Below, in pieces: positions 17,535 through 26,082 of a stretch of DNA of 48,074 bases. A program made the position numbers and the translations under genes. How positions within the stretch are numbered: position 1 is the stretch's first letter; every line of letters starts with the position of its first letter. Source of the DNA: Mycoplasmatota bacterium (GTDB lineage: Bacteria; Bacillota_I; Bacilli_A; Izemoplasmatales; Hujiaoplasmataceae); NCBI GenBank assembly GCA_027859085.1, contig JAQIBJ010000106.1, positions 1 through 48,074 on the forward strand, given 5' to 3'. The notes under the pieces were generated by a model. It did not search any database and was not told the DNA's origin. It saw only the letters and a program-made list of their open reading frames with translations.

Positions 17535-17553
17535 CTGTTCCCCCCAATAAAAC

Positions 17554-17582
17554 ATGGTATAATCCGTTATTGATTATACCAT
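17554..17582 (-). promoter_or_regulatory. 11-bp-arm inverted repeat covering the promoter of the oxoamine synthase unit
   Basis: ATGGTATAATC (17554-17564) and GATTATACCAT (17572-17582) are perfect inverted arms with a seven-base spacer. The distal arm supplies the minus-strand -10, TATAAT (complement of 17574-17579), about 40 bases before the start. The element looks like an operator for an unknown dimeric regulator. Because both arms contain TATAAT, it could also be a bidirectional promoter. Confidence 0.55.
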
Positions 17583-17611
17583 ATTTTTTATATATTTAAA
17601 CGAAAAAATTA

Positions 17612-19822
17612 CTATTCAGTACGTAAAGCGATTACAGGGTCTTTTTTAGCTGCCATTCTAGCAGGAATCAACCCAGCAACAAATGCTAAAAAGATTGATA
17701 TTATGATTAATGAAATAATATGTAATGGTCTTAACTTCGCGATATTTGAAATATCTGACATATTTTCTAAAATAATATTAATTGGAATCATTAATAGTAA
17801 AGTAATGATAATACCTACTAAACCAGCAGAGAAACCTATAATTATGTTCTCTGTATTAAAGACACGAGAAATGTCTTTTTTTCTAGCTCCGAGTGCTCTT
17901 AATACCCCAATTTCCTTGGTACGTTCAATCACTGATACATAGGTAATAATTGAAATCATAATCGATGATACAACCAATGATATTGAAGCAAATGCAATTA
18001 ATACAATTGATATAGCGTCAATAATACCACCCGATATTGATGTAAATAAAGCTGCTTGATCATTATAGAATATCGCATTGGTTTCAGTCTTACCAATATT
18101 ATAATTATCTAAGTAAGTTAAAACTTTATCTTTGTTGCTGAAATCATTTGGATACAGTGAAATAGATTGTATGCCACCGATTTCTTGAGGATAAGTTGTC
18201 ATTAGGTATTCTTCAACTTCTGGTGGATAAACCAAACCATTCCTCATAAATAATGAAATATTAGAGTTTTCTTTTGTTCTAATAATCCCTGAAACTGTGA
18301 CTGTATAAGCTTCGTTAATATCACTATCAGTATCATAATCTCCAACGAATAATTTTACTTGTTTTCCGACAAATTCAGAAAAATTAATTTGTGTGTTTTC
18401 TTCAATATTATCAAGATCAAATCCTAAAGCTTCTAAGTATTCTCTAGGCATTTGATTAAAAGCACTAATAGCTAGATAAACTTCGATCTGTTTATTTTCG
18501 AAATCATTTACTGGTGCTTCTCCTGCTAAAAGGTCATAATTGTCATCAAAGACCAATCCGTCTGGTTGTAAATAAAATGGAATCATATTATCTCCAGGTC
18601 CAAAGCCAGAAGGTCCTGAAACTATAGAAGATTCAGTATATATCTCAACGTATTCAGAATCAATTTCAGAAAGAAGCGACATATTTATTCTATAATTGTA
18701 TGAATATCCAGCCAATGTCTCTTGTCCTTCATTCGCTATATATCGATCGATATATTCTGTATAATCTTGATTGATATTATTAATTTTTGTGTTTTCATCA
18801 AAAATATTGCTTTCAGGTGTGATGTAATCGTATGATGGATGAGACTCTAAATCATCTTGTTCAGCAGAGTATTCCATAAACCCTAAGAAATCTATAAATA
18901 TTGGTTCAATAGTAATGGGATAACTAGATAAAGTTTCTCTTTCAAAATTATCGATTTCCCCTTGCATACCATTTGATAAAGACAAAATCAAAGCAATACC
19001 GATAATCCCAATACTTCCAGCAAAAGCTGTTAGAATCGTTCTACCTAATTTTGTTTTAATATTATTCACAGATGAAATAAAGGCCGTGGTAAATGACATT
19101 GCAGTTTTTTTCAAATTCAGAGTGCCACTTTCTTCTATATCATCTTTAATTGGATTTGAATCATCTGTAATTTTTCCATCTCTGATGTTAATTACACGGT
19201 TGGCATATTTATAAGCCATCTCTGAATCATGTGTGACCATAATAACTAGTTTTTCCTTAGCAATTTCTTTGATTAAATCAAGAACTTGGGTTCCTGTTTC
19301 AGTATCCAATGATCCAGTAGGCTCATCAGCTAAAATAACATCAGGGTTATTTGCTAATGCTCTAGCGATAGCAACTCTTTGAGATTGTCCTCCAGAAAGT
19401 TGATTAGGATTTTTATGAATATGATCTTTAAGGCCAACTTTATCCAATACTTCAATGGCTCTTTTTCTTTTCTCTTGAGCATTTGTTCCACTAAGTGACA
19501 ATCCCATTTCTACATTTTGTAATACACTTAAATGAGAAATTAAGTTATGACTTTGAAAAACAAACCCAATTGAATTATTACGATACATATCCCATTGTTT
19601 ATCTTTGAAAGACTTCGTTGATTCGCCATTAATGATTAAATCGCCACTATCAGCGTGATCTAATCCTCCAATAACATTTAATAATGTTGTTTTACCGCCG
19701 CCCGAAGGCCCGAGCACTGAAACAAATTCAGATTGTCTAAACTCAAGATTTACTTTGTCTAGAGCATTCTGTGAAAATTCACCTATTGTATACGTTTTAC
19801 TTATATTTTTTAATTTTAACAT
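17612..19822 (-). CDS. ABC transporter, MacB-like ATPase fused to FtsX-type permease
   Basis: Residues 1-220 are an ABC ATPase with Walker A GPSGGGKTT at 38-46, LSGGQ signature and ILADEPTGSLD Walker B, typical of the MacB/LolD subfamily. A first membrane segment near 275-300 is followed by a large extracytoplasmic domain and three more segments at the C terminus, the FtsX/MacB permease layout. Such proteins act on cell-envelope peptides, lipoproteins or antimicrobial peptides. The start at 19822 has an AGGAGG Shine-Dalgarno inside the end of the TetR gene, one base upstream. An in-frame ATG at 19888 lies within the TetR gene and lacks support. The long ectodomain is acidic. Confidence 0.9.
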   Translation of the reverse strand: MLKLKNISKTYTIGEFSQNALDKVNLEFRQSEFVSVLGPSGGGKTTLLNVIGGLDHADSGDLIINGESTKSFKDKQWDMYRNNSIGFVFQSHNLISHLSVLQNVEMGLSLSGTNAQEKRKRAIEVLDKVGLKDHIHKNPNQLSGGQSQRVAIARALANNPDVILADEPTGSLDTETGTQVLDLIKEIAKEKLVIMVTHDSEMAYKYANRVINIRDGKITDDSNPIKDDIEESGTLNLKKTAMSFTTAFISSVNNIKTKLGRTILTAFAGSIGIIGIALILSLSNGMQGEIDNFERETLSSYPITIEPIFIDFLGFMEYSAEQDDLESHPSYDYITPESNIFDENTKINNINQDYTEYIDRYIANEGQETLAGYSYNYRINMSLLSEIDSEYVEIYTESSIVSGPSGFGPGDNMIPFYLQPDGLVFDDNYDLLAGEAPVNDFENKQIEVYLAISAFNQMPREYLEALGFDLDNIEENTQINFSEFVGKQVKLFVGDYDTDSDINEAYTVTVSGIIRTKENSNISLFMRNGLVYPPEVEEYLMTTYPQEIGGIQSISLYPNDFSNKDKVLTYLDNYNIGKTETNAIFYNDQAALFTSISGGIIDAISIVLIAFASISLVVSSIMISIITYVSVIERTKEIGVLRALGARKKDISRVFNTENIIIGFSAGLVGIIITLLLMIPINIILENMSDISNIAKLRPLHIISLIIISIFLAFVAGLIPARMAAKKDPVIALRTE

Positions 19823-19823
19823 G

Positions 19824-20432
19824 TTAATTCCTCCTGTATCCTTGCTCGACCAATCTAAGAAGATCAGTAAACCTATTTCTTGAATCATTAATAGAACTCT
19901 TTTGTACTATGGTAATCAATAGAACTTCTTTTAATATCGCTTGTGTAATCATCATCGTTTTAAAAAGAAACTCATCTGTATTTTCTTTGAATTCTTCTCT
20001 ATCAACATAATCCATTATTAATTTAAAGTCATATTGCATCCCTTCAGGTAATTCATTATGACCTTCAATAAAATGATTGTGAAAGAAAAGTGAAATGTTT
20101 TTAATTAAAGCGTTATATTTTGGATTTTCTAATAGTGAATATAATTCATCATGTACAATCAGTAGCAACTGATGAAAACGTCGGTTTGAATCAATGAATT
20201 TGGCTTCAAGTGTTTTAAATAGATTGAGTTTAACACTATCTATAAGAAAGTGAACCAAGTCATATTTATCATTAAAATAAGTATAAAAACTACCTCGAGA
20301 TATCTCGGCGTTCTTAACAATTTTATTGATAGAAGCTTCCCCAATATTTCTTTCAGAAAATTCTTGTATAGCGGCATTAATAATTTTATTCTTTTTCTCT
20401 TTATTCAAATTCTTAAAAGTTTGTGAAGGCAT
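19824..20432 (-). CDS. TetR/AcrR family transcriptional regulator
   Basis: This is a 202-residue regulator with an N-terminal TetR helix-turn-helix: INKIVKNAEISRGSFYTYF near residues 36-54 is the recognition region. The C-terminal ligand domain is not assignable. I start at ATG 20432, five bases after AGGTGA; a GTG at 20441 overlaps that Shine-Dalgarno. Its stop is one base before the ABC transporter start, so it probably controls that exporter and itself through the palindrome at 20472-20484. Confidence 0.9.
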   Translation of the reverse strand: MPSQTFKNLNKEKKNKIINAAIQEFSERNIGEASINKIVKNAEISRGSFYTYFNDKYDLVHFLIDSVKLNLFKTLEAKFIDSNRRFHQLLLIVHDELYSLLENPKYNALIKNISLFFHNHFIEGHNELPEGMQYDFKLIMDYVDREEFKENTDEFLFKTMMITQAILKEVLLITIVQKSSINDSRNRFTDLLRLVEQGYRRN

Positions 20433-20471
20433 TTTAATCACCTCTTAAAATTTACCTAATTCTATTGTATA

Positions 20472-20485
20472 TGACAAGGTGTCAA
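20472..20485 (-). promoter_or_regulatory. putative TetR operator overlapping a -35 box
   Basis: TGACA-AGG-TGTCA is a perfect palindrome at 20472-20484. On the minus strand it contains TTGACA, a consensus -35, followed 15 bases later by TAGAAT. Binding of the adjacent TetR protein would block the tetR-ABC promoter. Binding is inferred from position and symmetry. Confidence 0.6.
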
Positions 20486-20518
20486 ATTGCAAGAAATTCC
20501 TCCTACATCACAAAAATC

Positions 20519-20547
20519 TCAAAAAAAAACACCAAATAATTGGTGTT
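20519..20547 (-). terminator. terminator at the end of the hut operon
   Basis: AACACCAA/TTGGTGTT pairs at 20528-20547. On the minus strand it is followed by a run of about nine T, and it overlaps the transaldolase stop. Confidence 0.9.
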
Positions 20548-21190
20548 ATTTTTGACTTGCTTCCGCGAATATTTTTAATCCTTTATCAGTTAGTTCATGT
20601 TTTACCATTTCTTTTAATACTTTATAAGGTATCGTTGCAATATCTGCACCAGCTTTAATTGACTGATTTACGTGTTCTAAATGTCTAATTGAAGCGGCTA
20701 TAATTTCAGTTTTGAATTGATATGTTTTAAACATCTCTTTAATGTCCTTAACCAATTTAAATCCAGCATCATCTGTTTCAGTTAAATCATCTAGTCTTCC
20801 TAAGAACGGTGATACATAAGTTGCGCCAGCACTGGCTGCCATCAATGCTTGTGACATTGAGAAAACCAATGTAACGTTTGTTTTAATACCTTCTTTTGTT
20901 AATTGTTTAACAGCTTTAACACCCTCAATTGTCATTGGTATTTTAACAACAATATTCTTATGCATTTTAGCATAAACCCTTGCTTCTTCAAGCATACCTT
21001 CTGCTTTGCCTTCTTGAACCTCAGCACTAATTGGGCCATTCACTAAGTTTACAATTTTTTTAATGGCATCTTCTAAACTAATACCTGATTTAGCAATCAA
21101 TGATGGGTTGGTTGTAACACCAGAAATAATCCCCCATTGACTCACTTCTTCAATTTCTTTAATAATCGCTGTATCTGCAAATAATTTCAT
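20546..21190 (-). CDS. transaldolase-like / fructose-6-phosphate aldolase family
   Basis: This is a 214-residue small-class transaldolase (TalC/FSA family): FADTA near residues 4-8, GVTTNPSLI near 24-32 and the Schiff-base lysine K83 in VVKIPMT. Members transfer dihydroxyacetone units (transaldolase) or cleave fructose-6-phosphate; sequence alone does not separate these. It is the last gene of the histidine operon, 12 bases after fchA with its own GGAGG, and has the terminator directly at its stop. A sugar-phosphate enzyme in this position is unexpected. It may link C1/amino-acid breakdown to pentose synthesis or be co-transcribed by chance. Confidence 0.9.
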   Translation of the reverse strand: MKLFADTAIIKEIEEVSQWGIISGVTTNPSLIAKSGISLEDAIKKIVNLVNGPISAEVQEGKAEGMLEEARVYAKMHKNIVVKIPMTIEGVKAVKQLTKEGIKTNVTLVFSMSQALMAASAGATYVSPFLGRLDDLTETDDAGFKLVKDIKEMFKTYQFKTEIIAASIRHLEHVNQSIKAGADIATIPYKVLKEMVKHELTDKGLKIFAEASQK

Positions 21191-21202
21191 AAAACTCCTC
21201 CT

Positions 21203-21835
21203 TTATAAAACAACTTTTCCTAAAAGCGTTTCTCTTAAAGCATTCGCTTCTACTTTAATATCTTCTACAGTTTGTCTATATTCTTTTGCCAATGTTTGAT
21301 CTTTAAGTCCACTTAAATTAATCAACACATTCATTGCTGATCCTTCAATCGCTGTATGTAACATCATCACGCCAACACCTTGATCTGAAATGGTATTTTT
21401 ATTTGCATAAGTCATAACATCGGATACTTTTCTAAGCGATTCAATTGCTAAATGACAAACTTCCATAGGTACTCTAATTGTTTCCATCGTTGCTTTTTGA
21501 ATTTCTAAAGATCTGTTGCTTCTATCTTCTTCTTTTTCTTTAGGCATTCTAAAAGCATCCATCAATCCATTAAAAGCATCTGTATCTTCATCAATATAAT
21601 TAAGAAATTTTCCTTTGTTTTCCTTAAAGAAATCAATTTGGTCTTTAAAATTCTTTTTCACATCTTCATCTAACCCTTTGAATTTCTTTTTACCAAAAGT
21701 TAATTCTCCCGCCATAGCAACCAATCCGCAACCATTCGCACCAGCAAAGGCACTAACACTGCCGCCTCCAGGAGCTGCTGAATTAGATGCTAATGCATCA
21801 ATAAATTCTTTAACGGTCATATCTACTAATTTCAT
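21203..21835 (-). CDS. fchA: formimidoyltetrahydrofolate cyclodeaminase / methenyl-THF cyclohydrolase-like
   Basis: This protein has the FTCD C-terminal-domain fold (210 residues). The glycine-rich SAAPGGGSVSAF near residues 19-30 is diagnostic. It removes ammonia from 5-formimidoyl-THF to give 5,10-methenyl-THF, completing C1 transfer from histidine. In many anaerobes the transferase and cyclodeaminase are separate genes, as here, while mammals have them fused. It directly follows hutI with no gap and is followed by the transaldolase-like gene. Confidence 0.88.
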   Translation of the reverse strand: MKLVDMTVKEFIDALASNSAAPGGGSVSAFAGANGCGLVAMAGELTFGKKKFKGLDEDVKKNFKDQIDFFKENKGKFLNYIDEDTDAFNGLMDAFRMPKEKEEDRSNRSLEIQKATMETIRVPMEVCHLAIESLRKVSDVMTYANKNTISDQGVGVMMLHTAIEGSAMNVLINLSGLKDQTLAKEYRQTVEDIKVEANALRETLLGKVVL

Positions 21836-23089
21836 TTATTCGTCAACTACCTTTCTATTCTCAATAAATAATTTTCCTTTTTTAAAAACACTGTGTGTAT
21901 GATTAATACCATAGTGATAAATAAAATAATCTAAATTTGGGCAATCCAGTAATAATAAATCAGCGGATTTCCCTACTTCTATACTACCAACAAATTCATC
22001 GATATCCAAGCTATACGCAGGATTAATTGTTGAAGCGGTAAGAATTTCAGTTGGTAACATTCTCAATTTGTTACCAGCAATTTGTAAGGTTAATTGATAA
22101 TTTTCTGATGGCGTTGAACCTGGATTATAATCACTTGACACAGCTAAAGCCATCCCTTTTTCAATCATCTTTCTTGCTGGTGCATATTCTTTATTTAAAA
22201 AGAATGATGTTGAAGGCAAAAGATTACCAATCGTATTTGATTTGGCTAAAAGTTCCATATCACTTTCAGTAATTGCCATTAAATGGTCAACAGTTTTAGC
22301 TTCTAAATTAATGCTTACTTTTGTGCCACCAATTGATTCAATTTCATCTGAGTGTACTCTTAGTTTAAACCCTAGTTTTTTAGCTGCTGTCAATATTTTC
22401 TTAGTCTCTTTGGCAGTAAAAACACCAGTTTCACAAAATACATCAACATAATCTGCTAATTTCTCTTGATGAATAACATTTAAGTCTTCAATGACTTGAT
22501 CAATATATTTATCTCTTTTATCTTTATATTCTTTTGGCAATGCATGTGCACCAAGATAAGTCATGTATATATCAATTGGATGATTTTCATTCAGCAATTT
22601 TGCAACTTTTAATTGTTTCATTTCAGTTTCCAAATCTAATCCATATCCTGATTTAACTTCAAGAGATGTAACCCCAAATAGAAACATTTCATCTAAAGAT
22701 TTCTTTGCTTGTTCATACAATTCATCAAAACTTGCATATTTTGTTGCATTTACAGTGTTTAATATACCACCACCAGCTGCTAATATATCCAAATAAGGCA
22801 CACCAGCAATCTTTTGACTAAATTCGAACTCTCTTGACCCACCAAAAACCAAATGAGTATGTGAGTCAATTAAACCCGGTATCATGATGGATTGTTTAGC
22901 ATCATAAATCTCAGTATCACTATCTAAATGTTTGTGATAGTTGCCTTTATCAATGACTTGAATAATACCATCTTCAATCACTAAATATGGTTGATCAATT
23001 GTTTCTATCGATGCCATATCTTTTCCTTTGACAGGTGGTTTTAATTTAGATGTATATATTGTTTTTATATTATGAATGATTGTTTTCAT
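21836..23089 (-). CDS. hutI: imidazolonepropionase
   Basis: HutI opens the ring of 4-imidazolone-5-propionate to give N-formimidoyl-glutamate, step three of histidine breakdown. The 417-residue protein is an amidohydrolase with the metal motif DSHTHLVFGG (His77, His79), later metal-site histidines including the HSDE segment near residue 240, and a conserved SSDYNPGS segment near 315. It starts at ATG 23089 after AGGAG, eight bases downstream of ftcD. Confidence 0.95.
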   Translation of the reverse strand: MKTIIHNIKTIYTSKLKPPVKGKDMASIETIDQPYLVIEDGIIQVIDKGNYHKHLDSDTEIYDAKQSIMIPGLIDSHTHLVFGGSREFEFSQKIAGVPYLDILAAGGGILNTVNATKYASFDELYEQAKKSLDEMFLFGVTSLEVKSGYGLDLETEMKQLKVAKLLNENHPIDIYMTYLGAHALPKEYKDKRDKYIDQVIEDLNVIHQEKLADYVDVFCETGVFTAKETKKILTAAKKLGFKLRVHSDEIESIGGTKVSINLEAKTVDHLMAITESDMELLAKSNTIGNLLPSTSFFLNKEYAPARKMIEKGMALAVSSDYNPGSTPSENYQLTLQIAGNKLRMLPTEILTASTINPAYSLDIDEFVGSIEVGKSADLLLLDCPNLDYFIYHYGINHTHSVFKKGKLFIENRKVVDE

Positions 23090-23097
23090 GATTTCTC

Positions 23098-24060
23098 CTA
23101 CAAGAAATAATCTATGATTTTTGTTTGATCAAAATCTCTGAATTTTAAATATTTTATGCATCCTTCAACAACTTCATCAATTGACATCTCTTTATCAAAA
23201 ATTTTATTTTCTACGCCGTAGTAATATCTTAATGAGCGAACCAATGCATCTTTAGGCACCAATCCAACGATTTCAGCCGATGGTACGTTAAATCCATATC
23301 TTTTAGCTTCCATTTTGACTGTTTCAAATATTCTATAGATTGGATTCTTCTTATAATTTAAGATGTTCATTGTTACTTGTGTATGACCTCTATTTTCTAA
23401 ATACACAGGTCCAGCTTGAATGTATTGAAAACCTCCACTACTACCTCTAATGGCTCTAGCAAATTGATTGGTTTTCTTTTCATCATCAGTTTCAATATCT
23501 ATATTATAAGCAATTAAAAAATCTCTTACGCCAACTGCAACTGATCCAAAACTTGGATGTCTTTTCGCTGGGCCAAAATCAGGTTTCCAATGAGGATTTT
23601 TAATTTTTTCTTCCATGCCCTCAAATTCGCCTTTTCTAATTGTCGGTAATTTCACTCTATCTTCTTGTTTAGCTGCCTCAGCATATAAAAACACTGGGAT
23701 ATTAAATGTTTCACCAATTTTATTTGCGAGTATTTCGCTATATTCAACACATTCACTCATTTTGATACCAGAGATAGGAATAAAAGGAATCACATCAATA
23801 GCGCCCATTCTCGCATGCTCTCCGCTGTGTTTTGTTAAATCAATTTCTTTTAAACACACGCTAGTTAAATCCATCAATGCATCAATCATTTTTTCAGGAT
23901 CACCAATCAGTGTTACCACCGTTCGGTTATAATCAGCATCGGCTTCATAATTTACTAATTTAATCTCGTTATTGTTTTTAATAACAGACATAATTCTTTC
24001 AACTTTTTTTTGATCTCGGCCTTCAGAAAAATTAGGTACACATTCAACAATTTTCACCAT
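23098..24060 (-). CDS. ftcD: glutamate formimidoyltransferase
   Basis: This enzyme moves the formimidoyl group of N-formimidoyl-glutamate to tetrahydrofolate, releasing glutamate. The 320 residues correspond to the N-terminal half of mammalian FTCD, opening with VECVPNFSEGRD and containing SGEHARMGAIDVIPF near 80-94. The stand-alone form and the adjacent fchA gene show a split pathway. Its ATG overlaps the hutU stop in a TAATG junction. The choice of FtcD over HutG (formimidoylglutamase) means the C1 unit is retained, not lost as formamide. Confidence 0.95.
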   Translation of the reverse strand: MVKIVECVPNFSEGRDQKKVERIMSVIKNNNEIKLVNYEADADYNRTVVTLIGDPEKMIDALMDLTSVCLKEIDLTKHSGEHARMGAIDVIPFIPISGIKMSECVEYSEILANKIGETFNIPVFLYAEAAKQEDRVKLPTIRKGEFEGMEEKIKNPHWKPDFGPAKRHPSFGSVAVGVRDFLIAYNIDIETDDEKKTNQFARAIRGSSGGFQYIQAGPVYLENRGHTQVTMNILNYKKNPIYRIFETVKMEAKRYGFNVPSAEIVGLVPKDALVRSLRYYYGVENKIFDKEMSIDEVVEGCIKYLKFRDFDQTKIIDYFL

Positions 24061-26072
24061 TATTTTCCTCCTTTTTGATATTTGCTTTTTACTAATTTAT
24101 CAATGAAATCTTCATCTGTTAACTCAGGTAAAGTGATGAATGAATCATTATCAATATCATTATATTCTTGACTGGTAGAAATAGCATTTTTATTTCTTGC
24201 CCAAGCGCGTCTTGATACACCTGTCATGACATCATGTAACATGGCTGTTTTTAAGATTTCATCTTTTTCATAAGTGCCATCTAAAACCATACCATAACCA
24301 CCATTCATAACTTTCCCGATACCAACTCCGCCACCATTATGAAGGGTGACTAAACTCATACCACGGGCTGTGTTGCCAAGTGCCACTTGTGTTGCCATTT
24401 CAGCCATAATATTTGAACCATCTTTGATATTTGATGTTTCTCTAAATGGTGAATCTGTTCCACCTGTATCATGATGATCTCTTCCTAACATCACAGGACC
24501 TATCTCACCATTTCTAACCATTTCATTAAATTTAAGCGCGATTTTTAAACGGCCATAAGCATCTTGATATAAAATTCTCGCCAAGGTACCAACAACCAGT
24601 TTATTTTTCTTTGCATCTCTAATCCATTGATAATTATCTCTGTCTTGGAAACGCCTGTCTGGATCTATGGCATTCATAGCTGCTTTATCTGTTTTTTCCA
24701 AGTCTTCTTTATTTCCAGACAAACAAACCCATCTAAATGGGCCATAGCCATAATCAAATAAAACCGGTCCCATTATATCTTCTACGTAACTTGGCCAAAT
24801 GAATCCATCTAAATCATTTTCACCATTTGCACAAATTTCTGTCACACCTGCATCATAAACAGCTTTCATAAACGAATTCCCATAGTCAAAGAAATATGTA
24901 CCTTTAGCAACCAATTCCTTGATCACATCAAAATGTCTTTTTAAAGTTTCATCAATAAATCTTTTAAACTTGTCCATATCTGTTTGTAAGAGTCTTGTTC
25001 TTTCTTCAAAAGAAATATCAACTGGACAATAACCACCTTCATAAACTGCGTGACAACTGGTTTGATCACTTAATAAATCAATATGTATATCCTGTTCATT
25101 TGCATATTCTAATAAATCAACAACATTACCATGAAAAGCAATGGCAATTGGTAACTTATCTTCCATATATTGAGTCGCAATTTCAAAAGCTTCTTTTGGA
25201 CTTTTGGCAACTTTACTAACCCAGCCTTGTTCATGTCTGGTTTCAATTCGCGAATCATCAACTTCAGCAATAATACCAACACCACCTGAAATCTCTACTG
25301 CTTTACCTTGAGCCCCACTCATTCCTCCGAGACCACTTGAAATAAATAGTTTACCCGCTAAATCTTTATCTTCAGGAATACCAAGTTTCATACGTCCTGC
25401 ATTTAATAACGTTGAATACGTTCCATGAACAATCCCTTGTGGTCCAATATACATCCAACCACCTGCAGTCATTTGTCCATAATTGGCAACGCCTAATGAA
25501 GACGCTCTATTAAAATTTTTAAGGTCATCAAATGCACCAATCATTAAGCCGTTAGTGATGATGACACGTGGAGATTGTTTGCTAGATTTAAACAACCCTA
25601 AAGGATGACCAGACATAATGATTAATGTTTGTTCATCGTTCATCTCTTGTAAATATTTTTTAATCAAATGATATTGCATCCAGTTTTGAAATACCGAACC
25701 AGTTTCACCATAAGTCACAAGTTCATAAGGATAAAGGGCAATCTCATTATCAAGATTATTATCAATCATAACTTGAAATGCTTTTGCTTCAACCGTTTTA
25801 CCAGGATATTCATCAATTGGTTTACCATATATTCTTTTTTTAGGTTTAAATCTATATCCATAGATTTTACCTCTGGTTAATAATTCGTCAAGAAACTCTT
25901 CTGCCAATTCATCATGCCATTTTTTCGGAATATATCTTAAAGCATTTTTTAGAGCCAATTTTGTTTCTTTTTCACTCAAAGAAAAATCTCTTTTAGGGGC
26001 TCTTCTAGTGTCTTTATCAAATGTAATAGGTTCAGGTAATTTTTTAAATATTTTATCTAATGTGATATCCAT
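24060..26072 (-). CDS. hutU: urocanate hydratase (long form)
   Basis: HutU hydrates urocanate to 4-imidazolone-5-propionate with tightly bound NAD+ as an electrophile. The 670-residue length matches the long urocanase group (as in animals and some anaerobes) rather than the roughly 555-residue Bacillus/Pseudomonas form. SSGLGGMSGAQGKA near residues 245-258 is the NAD-binding glycine-rich segment, and GRDHHDTGGTDSPFRET lies in the C-terminal third. The start is at 26072, after AGGAGG; the ATG at 26090 belongs to the end of hutH and lacks a Shine-Dalgarno. Confidence 0.95.
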   Translation of the reverse strand: MDITLDKIFKKLPEPITFDKDTRRAPKRDFSLSEKETKLALKNALRYIPKKWHDELAEEFLDELLTRGKIYGYRFKPKKRIYGKPIDEYPGKTVEAKAFQVMIDNNLDNEIALYPYELVTYGETGSVFQNWMQYHLIKKYLQEMNDEQTLIIMSGHPLGLFKSSKQSPRVIITNGLMIGAFDDLKNFNRASSLGVANYGQMTAGGWMYIGPQGIVHGTYSTLLNAGRMKLGIPEDKDLAGKLFISSGLGGMSGAQGKAVEISGGVGIIAEVDDSRIETRHEQGWVSKVAKSPKEAFEIATQYMEDKLPIAIAFHGNVVDLLEYANEQDIHIDLLSDQTSCHAVYEGGYCPVDISFEERTRLLQTDMDKFKRFIDETLKRHFDVIKELVAKGTYFFDYGNSFMKAVYDAGVTEICANGENDLDGFIWPSYVEDIMGPVLFDYGYGPFRWVCLSGNKEDLEKTDKAAMNAIDPDRRFQDRDNYQWIRDAKKNKLVVGTLARILYQDAYGRLKIALKFNEMVRNGEIGPVMLGRDHHDTGGTDSPFRETSNIKDGSNIMAEMATQVALGNTARGMSLVTLHNGGGVGIGKVMNGGYGMVLDGTYEKDEILKTAMLHDVMTGVSRRAWARNKNAISTSQEYNDIDNDSFITLPELTDEDFIDKLVKSKYQKGGK

Positions 26073-26082
26073 ATAAATCCTC

